Positions 1 through 8,433 of a DNA stretch of 64,000 nt are shown piece after piece. The notes below the pieces were generated by a model that searched no databases, was not told the DNA's origin, and saw nothing but the letters and a program-made list of their open reading frames with translations. Each line of letters opens with the position of its first letter. The stretch's first letter is position 1. A program made the translations under genes and the position numbers. Location: the NCBI RefSeq assembly GCF_000364605.1, contig NZ_KB822576.1, positions 62,001-126,000 on the forward strand. The letters run 5' to 3'. The stretch is from Nocardioides sp. Iso805N. Its GTDB lineage: Bacteria > Actinomycetota > Actinomycetes > Propionibacteriales > Nocardioidaceae.

Positions 1-101
1 ACCTTCCACCATCACTCCCTGCGATAAAACACAGAGCCTGCCGGTATCAGCACACTGGTGTTCTGGTGACCGACACCAGATGTCGAGAGGCTAGTGCGGC
101 C

Positions 102-350
102 ATGGCCTCTCCCACATCTAACCTCCTCGAACAGATCGGCTCGAACCTCCGCGCGGAGCGCGTTCGCCGACACCTCACCCAGGACGCCGTCGCCCGCCGC
201 AGCGGTCTCGGCGTGACCCAGATCGCTCGGATGGAGCGGGGTGAGACCGACAGCGGCATCTCGAAGTACCTTCGCCTCTCCGCGGCGATCGGCATCGACC
301 CGAACGAGCTGTTCCACGACATCCGCGTCGACCTGATCTGGCCGGCCTGA
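102..350 (+). CDS. Small XRE-family helix-turn-helix regulator
   Basis: An 82-residue protein that is almost entirely one Cro/C1-type helix-turn-helix (about residues 8-70: QIGSNLRAER, then DAVARRSGLGVTQIARMERG, then KYLRLSAAIGIDPNELF). No effector or oligomerisation domain is visible. The ATG at 102 is preferred because GAGAGG lies 11 bases upstream; an in-frame GTG at 66 would add 12 residues with no family resemblance. It is convergent with nusB. In Streptomyces the neighbour of nusB-efp at this position is bldD (167 aa, with a c-di-GMP-binding C-terminal domain). This protein is half that length and lacks such a domain, so it is not called BldD. The target is unknown; a DNA-binding role is inferred from the domain. 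Confidence 0.8.
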   Translation: MASPTSNLLEQIGSNLRAERVRRHLTQDAVARRSGLGVTQIARMERGETDSGISKYLRLSAAIGIDPNELFHDIRVDLIWPA

Positions 351-379
351 GACAACACCCCGACGTACGTCGGATGCGA

Positions 380-412
380 ACGAGCGCCCGGGCGATCCGC
401 CCGGGCGCTCGT
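380..412. terminator. Bidirectional hairpin between XRE gene and nusB
   Basis: A perfect 15-bp stem (380-394 with 398-412) closes on a 3-base loop. It lies midway between two convergent genes, so it can terminate both transcripts. There is no long T-run, which is normal in high-GC actinobacteria. Confidence 0.8.
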
Positions 413-454
413 GCTTCGTCTGGAGCTGTGTGGTGCTGCGGCAACGCCTGCCGA

Positions 455-859
455 TCAGGCCAGGCTCGCCTTGTCGCGCTGGATGGCACCGAGCACGCCG
501 TTGACGTAGGTCGGCGACTCGTCGGTGGACAGATCGCGGACCAGCTCGACCGCCTCGCTCAGGGCGACGTGCTCGGGAACGTCGTCGGCGAAGAGCAGCT
601 CCCACGCGCCCAGGCGCAGCACGTTGCGGTCCACGGCCGGCATCCGGTCGAGGGTCCAGCCCTGCGCGTAGCGACCGAGGATCTCGTCGATGGCCGCCTG
701 CTTGGCCACCACGCCCTCGACGAGCGTGGCGGTGTAGGGGTTGTTGAGCTCACCATCGGCGACCTGCGCGGCGAGCAGATCGGTGGCCGAGGTGCCCTGC
801 GCCTCGGCCGCGAACAGAAGGTCGAGAGCGCGCTTGCGTGCCTTGGAGCGTGCGGACAA
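455..859 (-). CDS. nusB: Transcription antitermination factor NusB
   Basis: 134 residues, the usual size for NusB, and one all-helical domain throughout (SARSKARKRALDLLFAAEAQG at the N-terminus, then VEGVV, MPAVDRNVLRLGAWELLF and the AVELVRDLSTDESPTYVNGVLGAI tail). NusB pairs with NusE (ribosomal protein S10) on boxA RNA and supports antitermination of rRNA operons. It follows efp after 2 bases, the order found in Streptomyces and Mycobacterium, and is the last gene of that transcript; the hairpin at 380-412 lies just beyond it. Confidence 0.97.
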   Translation of the reverse strand: MSARSKARKRALDLLFAAEAQGTSATDLLAAQVADGELNNPYTATLVEGVVAKQAAIDEILGRYAQGWTLDRMPAVDRNVLRLGAWELLFADDVPEHVALSEAVELVRDLSTDESPTYVNGVLGAIQRDKASLA

Positions 860-861
860 GG

Positions 862-1428
862 TCAGCTCTTGACGCGGCTGAGGTAGGAGCCACCCTCGCG
901 GGTGTCGACCTTGATCTTCTCGCCGTTCTCGATGAACAGCGGGACCTGGATCTCGGCACCGGTCTCCACGGTGGCCGGCTTGGTGCGGCCGGTGGCCGAA
1001 TCGCCGACGACGCCCGGCTCGGTGTAGGTGATGGTCAGCTCGACCGACGGCGGGAGCTCGATGAACAGGACCCGGCCGTTGTTGGTGGCCACGATCACCT
1101 CGGCGTTCTCCAGGAGGAAGTTCGCGGCGTCGCCGATGATCTCCGGCGTGACCTCGATCTGCTCGTAGTCCTGGACGTCCATGAAGACGTAGTTGGTGCC
1201 GTCGTTGTACAGGTACTGGAAGGTGCGGCGGTCGACGGTCTCGACCTCGACCTTGGTACCGGCGTTGAACGTCTTGTCGACGTTCTTGCCCGACTCGACG
1301 TTCTTCAGCTTGGTGCGGACGAACGCGGGGCCCTTGCCCGGCTTCACGTGCTGGAACTCGACCACCTGCCAGAGCTGGCGGTCGATGTTGAGAACCATGC
1401 CGTTCTTCAGGTCGTTCGTGGTTGCCAT
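862..1428 (-). CDS. efp: Translation elongation factor P
   Basis: 188 residues with the three-domain EF-P layout: an N-terminal KOW-like domain (1-65) and two OB domains ending in [13 protein letters not shown] binds between the P and E sites and relieves stalling at polyproline. The tip loop reads P30-G31-K32-G33-P34. This palindromic PGKGP loop marks the actinobacterial EF-P subfamily reported to work with an unmodified lysine; that point comes from the literature, not from the sequence. No epmA/epmB/earP-type modification gene lies nearby. efp and nusB are 2 bases apart and likely cotranscribed. Confidence 0.97.
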   Translation of the reverse strand: MATTNDLKNGMVLNIDRQLWQVVEFQHVKPGKGPAFVRTKLKNVESGKNVDKTFNAGTKVEVETVDRRTFQYLYNDGTNYVFMDVQDYEQIEVTPEIIGDAANFLLENAEVIVATNNGRVLFIELPPSVELTITYTEPGVVGDSATGRTKPATVETGAEIQVPLFIENGEKIKVDTREGGSYLSRVKS

Positions 1429-1653
1429 GTCGTGCGCGCCAGCCTTCGTTTCAGATGCAGGTTGTCAAAGAGTTCGTGCGGGCCCGGGCGCGAGCGCCAG
1501 GCACAGCGGCCGAGTCTATCGTCGGGCCACCGAGTGGGGAAAACCACGTCGTGGCGAATGCTTCAGCGCCTTGAACCGATCCGGTGCCGGGCCTCGTGTC
1601 AGAAGGGACAGCGACACCGCACCCCGGCGTCACCCGACTCGAAAGGAGCTCCC

Positions 1654-1926
1654 ATGCATCACCCGATGAAGGCCAGTCTCGCGATCGCCGCCGCATTGTC
1701 GGCACTCGTGCTCGCGGGAGTCGGCGCAGCGTACGCCGGCGATTCCGCGCCCGGCGACGATCACGGCACCGATGCAGCAGCTGCCGTGACGACGGTGCAC
1801 CAGCACCGCGACCACGGTCACGAGCGGTACCACGCGCGGCACGAGCACCACCATCACGGGCATCACCACGGACACCACCACGGGGGCCACGGGCACCACG
1901 GGGAGAGCGAGCCCGGGGACCGCTAG
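1654..1926 (+). CDS. Small secreted histidine-rich protein
   Basis: A 90-residue protein. The start is ATG 1654, with GAAAGGAG at 1641-1648 as ribosome binding site; the frame is open upstream to 838 but that part is antisense to efp. Residues 1-28 form a Sec signal peptide (short charged start with K6, hydrophobic LAIAAALSALVLAGVGA, then AYA-G cleavage). The mature part is mainly His, Gly, Asp and Glu: about 19 of the last 45 residues are histidine, in runs of 2-4. There is no globular domain, lipobox or membrane segment. Binding of Ni, Zn, Cu or Co outside the membrane is inferred from composition alone. No metal transporter or metalloenzyme gene is adjacent. Confidence 0.7.
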   Translation: MHHPMKASLAIAAALSALVLAGVGAAYAGDSAPGDDHGTDAAAAVTTVHQHRDHGHERYHARHEHHHHGHHHGHHHGGHGHHGESEPGDR

Positions 1927-1962
1927 GACCGGCTCCCCAACGGGCACGGCCGAGATCCCCGG

Positions 1963-3426
1963 TCAGGCGACGATGAAACGATCGGGGGCTCGACCCGCCC
2001 GTGTCACAGACGTCTCGATCGTCCGCCGTGCGCGCACGCCGGGCCAGACCGCGGCGAGAATCTCGACGGCCGCGACGAGCTCGGCCTCCGGGCGTGCGTA
2101 GGGGATTCTGACGAACCGCTCGAGGCCGCCGTCGACGCCGAAGATCGGCCCTGGCGCGATGGCGAGGCCAGCATGCTCCGCGGCGGCGACGAGACTCGAG
2201 GCGGCCGGCACCGGCAGCCGGCACCACAGGCACAGGCCGCCTGCCGGCACCCGGAACTCCCACTCCGGCAGCCGCTCGCTCAGCGCCGCGACCAGGGCGG
2301 CGCGCTGGGTCCGGAGTCGCTGGAGGTGCGCCGCGCGCAACGCCGCCGGGTCGTCGAGCAGGTGCAGCAGGGCAAGCTGCTCGATCAGCGGTGAGCCGAG
2401 GTCGACGGAGAGCCGAGAGCCGACGATCCGCGCCATGCTCGGACCGTCGGGCGCCCGCAGCCAGCCGAGCCGGAGGCCGCCCCAGAGCATTTTCGACGCG
2501 CTGCCGATCGTGACCGCACCGGGCGCGAAGCACGCGAACGGCGGCGGCATCTCCTGACCGTCGAGGGCCAGCCCCTGGTGTGCCTCGTCCACGATCGCGA
2601 CGGTGCCGGCCCGGGTCAGCGCCGTACCGAACCGCTCGCGCTCAGGACCCGACATGACGAGCCCGGTGGGATTCTGGAAGTCGGGCATGAGGTACGCCGA
2701 GGCCGGGCGCGTCTGCCGCACGGTGGCGACCATGCCGTCCAGGTCCCAGCCGTCCGGCTCCACCGGGACCGGCACCAGCCGCCCGCCGGCGCGCCGCAGC
2801 GCCTCGGCGCCGTTCGGGTAGGTGGGGGTCTCCACAAGCACGCGGTCGCCGCCGCCGACCAGCGCCTGCGCTGCGATGGCCGCGGCAGCCAGGGCACCCG
2901 AGGTGACCATGATCTGCTCGGGCCGGGTCGGCAGTCCACGGGCGTCGTACGTCGCGGCGATCGCCGCCTGCAGCGCGGGCAGACCGACCGGGAAGTAGCC
3001 GTGGCCGCCGAGGTAGGCCGGAAGCTCGGCGGCCGCGGCCGCATAGGCCTCAGCGATGCCGGGCGGCGCGGTGGCCGCCGCGCAGGTCAGGTCGATCAGA
3101 CCGGCGTGCGGCGAAGGCGTGAGCGCCTGGTCGTGCGCCCTGGAGCGGCCACCGGGCACCCGGGTGAAGGTGCCGGCGCCCCGCGCGGCGACCGCGAAGC
3201 CGCTCTCCACCAACAACGCGTACGCGCGGGTCACGGTCGTGCGTGAGACGCCCAGCTCGCCGGACAGGTCGCGCTCGCTCGGCAGCCGGACGTCAAGCGC
3301 GATGCGGCCGTCGCCGATGAGGACGGTCAGCGCATCGGCGAGGCCGACGTAGGCCGGGGTGCGCTCGAAGGCGCCGAGCAGCTCGACGAGTCGGCGGGGC
3401 GAAATGGACCGGTGCATGCAGTCCAC
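1963..3426 (-). CDS. MocR-type GntR/aminotransferase transcriptional regulator (YczR-like)
   Basis: About 487 residues. The N-terminal GntR winged helix spans roughly residues 28-95 (LADALTVLIGDGRIALDVRLPSERDL, SRTTVTRAYALL). It is joined to a fold-type I aminotransferase domain (about 120-470) with FQNPTG and the SASK motif that supplies the PLP lysine. MocR regulators sense PLP or an amine through this domain. The frame starts at GTG 3426; an in-frame ATG three codons on (3417) is equally possible. It is divergent from a YczE-like membrane gene 52 bp away. MocR (YczR) genes divergent from yczE are a known pair, so that gene is the likely target. It could also act on other genes. Confidence 0.88.
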   Translation of the reverse strand: MDCMHRSISPRRLVELLGAFERTPAYVGLADALTVLIGDGRIALDVRLPSERDLSGELGVSRTTVTRAYALLVESGFAVAARGAGTFTRVPGGRSRAHDQALTPSPHAGLIDLTCAAATAPPGIAEAYAAAAAELPAYLGGHGYFPVGLPALQAAIAATYDARGLPTRPEQIMVTSGALAAAAIAAQALVGGGDRVLVETPTYPNGAEALRRAGGRLVPVPVEPDGWDLDGMVATVRQTRPASAYLMPDFQNPTGLVMSGPERERFGTALTRAGTVAIVDEAHQGLALDGQEMPPPFACFAPGAVTIGSASKMLWGGLRLGWLRAPDGPSMARIVGSRLSVDLGSPLIEQLALLHLLDDPAALRAAHLQRLRTQRAALVAALSERLPEWEFRVPAGGLCLWCRLPVPAASSLVAAAEHAGLAIAPGPIFGVDGGLERFVRIPYARPEAELVAAVEILAAVWPGVRARRTIETSVTRAGRAPDRFIVA

Positions 3427-3434
3427 CTTCTCAC

Positions 3435-3461
3435 GATTGGATATTTCTCAACAGTCCAATC
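3435..3461. promoter_or_regulatory. Inverted repeat in the mocR-yczE divergent promoter
   Basis: GATTGGA (3435-3441) and TCCAATC (3455-3461) form a perfect 7-bp inverted repeat with a 13-base, unusually AT-rich centre. It sits in the 52-bp gap between the divergent genes and is a likely operator for the MocR regulator. MocR sites are often direct repeats, so binding is inferred. Confidence 0.5.
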
Positions 3462-3478
3462 TCATCGATGCTTGTGTC

Positions 3479-4177
3479 ATGACCACGCTCGCCGACCTCG
3501 GTCCGCTCGCTCAGCTGCGAGCAGGCCGACTCCCCCGCCGTCTCACCCAGCTCTTCGTCGGGCTCTGGCTCTACGGCGTCTCGCTGGGCCTCATGGTCCG
3601 CGGGAACGACGGCGTGGCGCCGTGGGACGTGCTGCACCTCGGCATCGTCAAGCACACCGGTCTCGACCTCGGCACCGTGCTGGTCGTGATGTCCTTCGTC
3701 GTCCTGCTGCTCTGGATCCCGCTGCGTGAGAAGCCCGGCATCGGCACCATCGCCAACGCACTGCTCATCGGCCCCAGCACCGACGTCACGCTGGCCCTGG
3801 TGCACCGCCCCGACGGCCAGGTCGCGCGAGTGCCGCTGATGCTCGCCGGCATCGCGCTCTGCGCCCTGGCGACCGCGATGTACATCGGGGCTCAGTTCGG
3901 CCGCGGTCCGCGCGACGGCCTCATGACCGGACTGGTCCGGCATACGGGCCTCTCGATCCGGCTGATCCGCACCGCCCTGGAGATCTCGGTCGTCCTGGTC
4001 GGCCTGCTCCTCGGCGGCCCGCTCGGCGTCGGCACGGTCGTCTTCGCCCTGGTCATCGGCCCCCTCACCCAGCGTTGGCTTCCGGCTTGGATCGTCCGAC
4101 TCGACGCCCCCACCCCACGTACGACGACGGTCGCACCCGAGCCCGCCGTCACAGCCACGATGACCGCCGACTGCTGA
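3479..4177 (+). CDS. YczE/YyaS/YitT-family integral membrane protein
   Basis: 232 residues from ATG 3479. Five or so hydrophobic segments can be seen: QLFVGLWLYGVSLGLMV, LGTVLVVMSFVVLLLWI, LMLAGIALCALATAMYIGA, ALEISVVLVGLLLGG and LGVGTVVFALVIGPLTQRWL. Family hallmarks are a GxxPWDVLHLGI motif after helix 1 and GRGPRDGLMTGL before helix 4. The transported substrate of this family is not established. Its control by the divergent MocR regulator follows from the conserved pairing. The stretch 4178-4380 downstream has no recognisable gene. Confidence 0.85.
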   Translation: MTTLADLGPLAQLRAGRLPRRLTQLFVGLWLYGVSLGLMVRGNDGVAPWDVLHLGIVKHTGLDLGTVLVVMSFVVLLLWIPLREKPGIGTIANALLIGPSTDVTLALVHRPDGQVARVPLMLAGIALCALATAMYIGAQFGRGPRDGLMTGLVRHTGLSIRLIRTALEISVVLVGLLLGGPLGVGTVVFALVIGPLTQRWLPAWIVRLDAPTPRTTTVAPEPAVTATMTADC

Positions 4178-4380
4178 CTGCCGACCGGCGGACGAGGGAC
4201 CGCTGACAGAGGCGCGGCCGAACGACGGCTGAGTGCCGCGCGGGCGGCCGACGGGGGCCGCCAGGGGCGCTGCCGGACGACGCGCCGGCGAGGAACGAGC
4301 CGCGCGCGGCGGTAGGCCTGCCCCCAGGCGTCCGTCGGCCACCCGGGCCGCACACCACCCAGCGTCCGCAGCCGACAAGC

Positions 4381-4806
4381 TCAACGAGCGATGATCCCCA
4401 ACGCCTCGCGATAACCCTCGACACCCAGCCCCTTGACCACTTCCACCGCGTGCGGCCGCACCAGCGAGAAGTGCCGCCACTCCTCCGGCCGCGCCTCGGG
4501 GTCGGAGAGGTGGACCTCGACCAGCGGCGCCTCCAGCTGCGCGCACGCGTCGTAGATCGCGTAGGAGTAGTGGGTCCAGGCGGCTGCGTTGAGCACTACC
4601 GGGGTGTGCTCGTCCGCGGCGGCGTTCAGCCAATCGACCATCTCACCCTCGTGATTGGTCTGACGGACCTCGACCTCGAGACCGAGATCGCGGCCCCACT
4701 CGACACAGAGTGCCACCAGCTGGGCGTAGGTGGTGCGGCCGTAGATCTCCGGCTGACGCTTGCCGAGCCGACCCAGGTTGGGTCCGTTCAGGACCAGGAC
4801 CCTCAC
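4381..4806 (-). CDS. aroQ: 3-dehydroquinate dehydratase, type II
   Basis: 141 residues, the usual size of the dodecameric type II enzyme. It removes water from 3-dehydroquinate to give 3-dehydroshikimate, step 3 of the shikimate pathway. The flexible active-site loop ([18 protein letters not shown]) carries Arg17 and catalytic Tyr22. Asn73 and His79 lie in NAAAWTHYS, where most relatives have NPAAYTH, and His99 is in EVHLSDP. The start overlaps the aroB stop by 4 bases, so translation is probably coupled. It is the last gene of the aro operon. Confidence 0.96.
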   Translation of the reverse strand: MRVLVLNGPNLGRLGKRQPEIYGRTTYAQLVALCVEWGRDLGLEVEVRQTNHEGEMVDWLNAAADEHTPVVLNAAAWTHYSYAIYDACAQLEAPLVEVHLSDPEARPEEWRHFSLVRPHAVEVVKGLGVEGYREALGIIAR

Positions 4807-5891
4807 GCCAGCGCCTCGAACGCGTCGCGGAGCAGCTGATCGTCAGGCCCGGCCAGGATGGTCGGGTCGGCCAGGCCCCGCAGCACCAGGAACCGCAGCA
4901 CCGAGCCGCGAGCCTTCTTGTCCACCCGCATCGCACCGATCAGGTCGTCGAAGGAAGCGGAGTAGTCACCCCAGGGGTACGTCGTGGGCAGGCCCGCCTT
5001 CGCGAAGGCAGAGCGGTGCCGAGCCAGCAGGTCGGCGTCGATGAGGCCGGATCGGGCCGCGATCTCCGCGGCGTACACGCACCCGACTGCGACAGCCTCG
5101 CCGTGCCGCATCGCGTATCCGGAGTGCTTCTCGATCGCGTGCCCGAGGGTGTGGCCGTAGTTGAGCACCTCGCGGCCCGGGTGCCCGTCGCGACCGCCGG
5201 TCTCGCGCAGGTCTCCGGCGACAACCTCCGCCTTGACCCGCACGGCGCGCTCCACCAACTCGGCCAGCTCCGGCGATTCGGCCGCCAGGGCCGACGACCG
5301 CTCGACGATCGCCAGGATCTCGGGGTCGGCGATGAACCCGCACTTGACGACCTCACCTAGCCCGGCTGTCAGCTCCGCAGCCGGCAGCGTCTCGAGCAGT
5401 GCCAGGTCGCACAGCACGCCGGCCGGCTCGTGGAAGGCGCCGACCAGGTTCTTCCCCGCCGCGGTGTTGATGCCGGTCTTCCCGCCCACTGCGGCATCGA
5501 CCATCGCCAGCAGCGTCGTCGGGACGTGCACCACCCGGACGCCGCGCAGCCACGATGCCGCGACGAAGCCGCCGAGGTCGGTGGTTGCGCCACCACCGAA
5601 CGTCACCACCGCGTCGGAGCGGGTGAAGCCCTTCTCCCCCAGCGCCTCCCAGCAGTCGTTGGCGACGGGTGCTGTCTTGGCGTTCTCGCCGTCGGGTAGG
5701 CCCAGGGCGAGCACCTCATAGTGCTCGACGAGGACGTCCACGATCGGCTCGGCGAGCTGGCCCAACTCGCCCGCGTAGAGCAGTGCGACCCGTTGCACGC
5801 CCTCGCCGAGCATGCCCGGCAGCCGGTCGGCCAGGTGGCGGCCGATGACGACGTCGTACGACGTGCCGACGCGGATGGTGGTCGCGCTCAT
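4803..5891 (-). CDS. aroB: 3-dehydroquinate synthase
   Basis: 362 residues from ATG 5891, preceded by GGGGAG; the frame is open further upstream but that part is aroK DNA read out of frame. AroB turns DAHP into 3-dehydroquinate using NAD and a divalent metal. The NAD-binding half has [20 protein letters not shown] and [19 protein letters not shown]. The metal ligands are in the [18 protein letters not shown] region. The 88-bp gap from aroK holds a short hairpin (7-bp stem, 5938-5960) and a GCTCGCTGCGCTCG motif, so aroB and aroK may not be tightly coupled. Confidence 0.97.
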   Translation of the reverse strand: MSATTIRVGTSYDVVIGRHLADRLPGMLGEGVQRVALLYAGELGQLAEPIVDVLVEHYEVLALGLPDGENAKTAPVANDCWEALGEKGFTRSDAVVTFGGGATTDLGGFVAASWLRGVRVVHVPTTLLAMVDAAVGGKTGINTAAGKNLVGAFHEPAGVLCDLALLETLPAAELTAGLGEVVKCGFIADPEILAIVERSSALAAESPELAELVERAVRVKAEVVAGDLRETGGRDGHPGREVLNYGHTLGHAIEKHSGYAMRHGEAVAVGCVYAAEIAARSGLIDADLLARHRSAFAKAGLPTTYPWGDYSASFDDLIGAMRVDKKARGSVLRFLVLRGLADPTILAGPDDQLLRDAFEALA

Positions 5892-5979
5892 CGACCCACT
5901 CCCCGAAGTTGGCACCGCGCTCCGTGCGCCGATGAGGCACCCACGCCACGGTGGTGGGTGGCGGGCTCGCTGCGCTCGT

Positions 5980-6495
5980 TCACTGCTGTTCCTCCAGACG
6001 GGTGGCGATCTCGGCGGCGATGTCGGCCGGAGTGCGACCGTCGGTCTCGACCACCAGGACGGCCACCGACTCATAGACGGGGGTGCGCTCCTCCAGGAGC
6101 GTCTTGATCCGGCTGCGGACGTTGCCCAGCAGCAGCGGGCGCCCTTGACCGAGACCGACCCGCTTGGCGGCGTCGGCCAGGCCGACGTGCAGGAAGACCA
6201 CCGGCTGGCCGGCCAGGGCCGCCCGGGTGTCCGGGTCGAGGACGGCTCCGCCACCCAGCGAGAGCACACCGTCGTGCTCGGCCAGCGCGTCGACCACGGC
6301 CCTCTTCTCCAGCGCCCGGAAGGCGGCCTCGCCTTCGTCGACGAAGAGGTCCTGCACGGACTTGCCGACGATCGCCTCGACATCGGCATCGGTGTCGCGC
6401 ACGACCACGCCCCACCGCTCGGCCAGAATCCTGCCGACGGTGGTCTTCCCGGCGCCCATGGGGCCTACCAGGACAGCGCGTGGGCCACCCATCAC
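5980..6495 (-). CDS. aroK: Shikimate kinase
   Basis: 171 residues. It phosphorylates the 3-hydroxyl of shikimate with ATP. The Walker A loop is GPMGAGKTT (residues 11-19), and the shikimate-binding Asp is in DTDADVEA (about residue 34). Arg in GEAAFRALE and the GGGAV loop complete the substrate pocket; the lid arginine lies in GQGRPLL. The start overlaps the aroC stop by 4 bases (ATGA). Confidence 0.97.
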   Translation of the reverse strand: MMGGPRAVLVGPMGAGKTTVGRILAERWGVVVRDTDADVEAIVGKSVQDLFVDEGEAAFRALEKRAVVDALAEHDGVLSLGGGAVLDPDTRAALAGQPVVFLHVGLADAAKRVGLGQGRPLLLGNVRSRIKTLLEERTPVYESVAVLVVETDGRTPADIAAEIATRLEEQQ

Positions 6496-7670
6496 CGGTA
6501 GCGGATGTTGGCCAGGTAGGACTCGGCGTTGCGCTTGGTCTCCGCGACCGAGTCGCCGCCGAACTTCTCCAGCACCGCGTCAGCCAGCACCAGCGCGACC
6601 ATGGCCTCGGCGACGATCCCCGCTGCCGGTACGGCGCAGACGTCGCTGCGCTGGTGATGTGCAACGGCCTCCTCGCCGGTGGCCACGTCGATGGTGCGCA
6701 GGGCCCGCGGCACGGTCGCGATCGGCTTCATCGCGGCCCGGACCCGGAGCACCTCGCCGGTCGTCATGCCCCCCTCGGTGCCACCGGAGCGACCCGATGC
6801 TCGGCGGATGCCGGCCTCGGTCGCGAGGATCTCGTCGTGGGCCTGGCTGCCAGGGGTGGCGGCGAGCTCGAAACCGTCGCCGACCTCGACACCCTTGATC
6901 GCCTGGATGCCCATCAGCGCGCCGGCGAGGCGCGCGTCGAGGCGGCGGTCCCAGTGCACGTGCGAGCCGAGGCCCGGGGGCAGGCCGTAGACGACGACCT
7001 CGACGACACCGCCGAGGGTGTCGCCGTCCTTGTGGGCCTGGTCGATGCGCTCGACCATCAGCTTGGAGCTGTCGGCGTCGAAGCAGCGCACCGGGTCCTC
7101 GTCGAGACCGGCGACGTCGTCGGGGGCAGGCAGCTCGGCGCCGGTGGTGCGCACGCCGCCGAGCTCGATGACGTGGCTGAGGATGCGGGCTCCGACGGTC
7201 TGCTCGAGGAACGCGCTGGCGACGGCGCCGAGGGCGACCCGGGCCGCTGTCTCGCGGGCCGAGGCACGCTCCAGGATCGGGCGGGCGTCCTCGAAGTCAT
7301 ACTTCTGCATGCCCGCCAGGTCGGCGTGCCCGGGGCGCGGGCGGGTGAGCGGCGCGTTGCGCGCCTGCTTCTCGAGGATCTCGGGGTCGACCGGATCGGC
7401 CGACATCACGGTCTCCCACTTGGGCCACTCGGTGTTGCCGACCTCGACGGCGACCGGGCCGCCCTGGCTCTCGCCGTGTCGGACGCCGCCGACGATGGTG
7501 ACCGCGTCGCGCTCGAACTTCATCCGAGCGCCGCGGCCGTAGCCGAGACGACGACGCGCCAACGCGTCGCCGATCTGCTCGGAGGTGATCCGGACATGGG
7601 CAGGGAGACCCTCCAGGATCGCGACCAGGGAAGGGCCGTGGGACTCGCCCGCGGTGAGCCAGCGCAACAT
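6492..7670 (-). CDS. aroC: Chorismate synthase
   Basis: 392 residues. It eliminates phosphate from EPSP to give chorismate and needs reduced FMN. The N-terminus [15 protein letters not shown] is the chorismate-synthase signature, followed by the [15 protein letters not shown] motif and GSQAHDEI near the centre. GGAGG lies 9 bases before the ATG. aroA (EPSP synthase) is not in this window, as usual in actinobacteria. The prepilin-peptidase gene lies 22 bp upstream in the same direction. Confidence 0.97.
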   Translation of the reverse strand: MLRWLTAGESHGPSLVAILEGLPAHVRITSEQIGDALARRRLGYGRGARMKFERDAVTIVGGVRHGESQGGPVAVEVGNTEWPKWETVMSADPVDPEILEKQARNAPLTRPRPGHADLAGMQKYDFEDARPILERASARETAARVALGAVASAFLEQTVGARILSHVIELGGVRTTGAELPAPDDVAGLDEDPVRCFDADSSKLMVERIDQAHKDGDTLGGVVEVVVYGLPPGLGSHVHWDRRLDARLAGALMGIQAIKGVEVGDGFELAATPGSQAHDEILATEAGIRRASGRSGGTEGGMTTGEVLRVRAAMKPIATVPRALRTIDVATGEEAVAHHQRSDVCAVPAAGIVAEAMVALVLADAVLEKFGGDSVAETKRNAESYLANIRYR

Positions 7671-7692
7671 GGGCCCAATCCTCCCACGGGCC

Positions 7693-8433
7693 TCAGGCCA
7701 GCAGGTGCACGGATCCGCCGAGTAGGACGCCGAGCACGGTGCCGCCGATCATGAACGGACCGAACGGGTAGGCCTTCCGCAGCGTCGCGCGGTCACGCCG
7801 CACGACGGTCAGGGTGAGCCCGAAGATGCCGAACAGCACCAGACCGCCGTACAGGCCGAGCAGCCACTGGTTCCAGCCGAGCCGACCCAGCACGAGGCCC
7901 AGCAGCGCCGCGAGCCGGACGTCGCCGAAACCCATCCCGGCCCTGCGGATGAACCACAGCACCCAGAAGACCGATCGGGCCACCACCATCGCCACCAGCG
8001 TGCGGACCAGCACGTCGGTGTCCCGGGTGACGAGCCACTCCACCAGCGTCAGCCCGATCAGCACGGCCGTCACCGGCAGCACGACCACGCGCGGCAACAG
8101 CCGGGTGCGCCAGTCCACCACCGCGAGCAGGATCAGCACCGGCATCAGCAGCGCGATCACCCAGGTGTACGGGTGATCGCCCAGGCGCAGCCCGACGGCG
8201 AGGTTGACGACCACGCCGACGAGTGCCGACCAGAGCGCCAGCCCGGGCAGTGCCCCGACCTGCACGTAGCTCTCCCTGGGGCCTTCGGCCCGCAGCATCC
8301 GCTCCAGTGGGGTGTCGTCGGCCGGCGAGTCGGGCAGCAGCTCCGGGGGCGGCTCCGGCAGAGCACGGATCCCGGCCGGTACGGCGAGGGCGAGCAGCCC
8401 CACCATGCCGACCAACCAGGTCATCCAGGTCAT
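7693..8433 (-). CDS. Prepilin peptidase (A24 family leader peptidase)
   Basis: 246 residues from ATG 8433, which overlaps the aroE stop (ATGA). About seven hydrophobic segments. The two catalytic aspartates of A24 proteases are present: Asp107 in VDWRTRLLP and Asp171 in GMGFGDVRL. The N-terminal methylase domain with zinc cysteines found in PilD is missing, as in many actinobacterial relatives; residues 23-60 are instead a proline- and acid-rich cytoplasmic stretch. It should cleave type IV pilin or Flp/Tad prepilin leaders at the membrane. No pilin or assembly genes lie in the window, so the substrates are encoded elsewhere. Confidence 0.9.
   Translation of the reverse strand: MTWMTWLVGMVGLLALAVPAGIRALPEPPPELLPDSPADDTPLERMLRAEGPRESYVQVGALPGLALWSALVGVVVNLAVGLRLGDHPYTWVIALLMPVLILLAVVDWRTRLLPRVVVLPVTAVLIGLTLVEWLVTRDTDVLVRTLVAMVVARSVFWVLWFIRRAGMGFGDVRLAALLGLVLGRLGWNQWLLGLYGGLVLFGIFGLTLTVVRRDRATLRKAYPFGPFMIGGTVLGVLLGGSVHLLA

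Noticed and set aside
838..1653. Long plus-strand frame leading into the His-rich gene
   Set aside because: It is antisense to efp; the signal peptide and ribosome binding site place the true start at 1654.
1927..1962. Terminator between the His-rich gene and the MocR gene
   Set aside because: GACCGG and CCGGTC can pair, but the stem is only 6 bp with a 24-base loop; too weak to list.
4178..4380. A decayed gene downstream of yczE
   Set aside because: Frames are open on the minus strand but the product is Arg/Pro/Ala-rich, has no start signal and no family features.
5961..5990. GCTCGCTGCGCTCG motif near aroK, and the similar motif at 43560-43590, as a regulatory element
   Set aside because: Such short Gly/Cys-rich self-complementary strings are frequent by chance in this base composition; two copies are not enough to claim a family.
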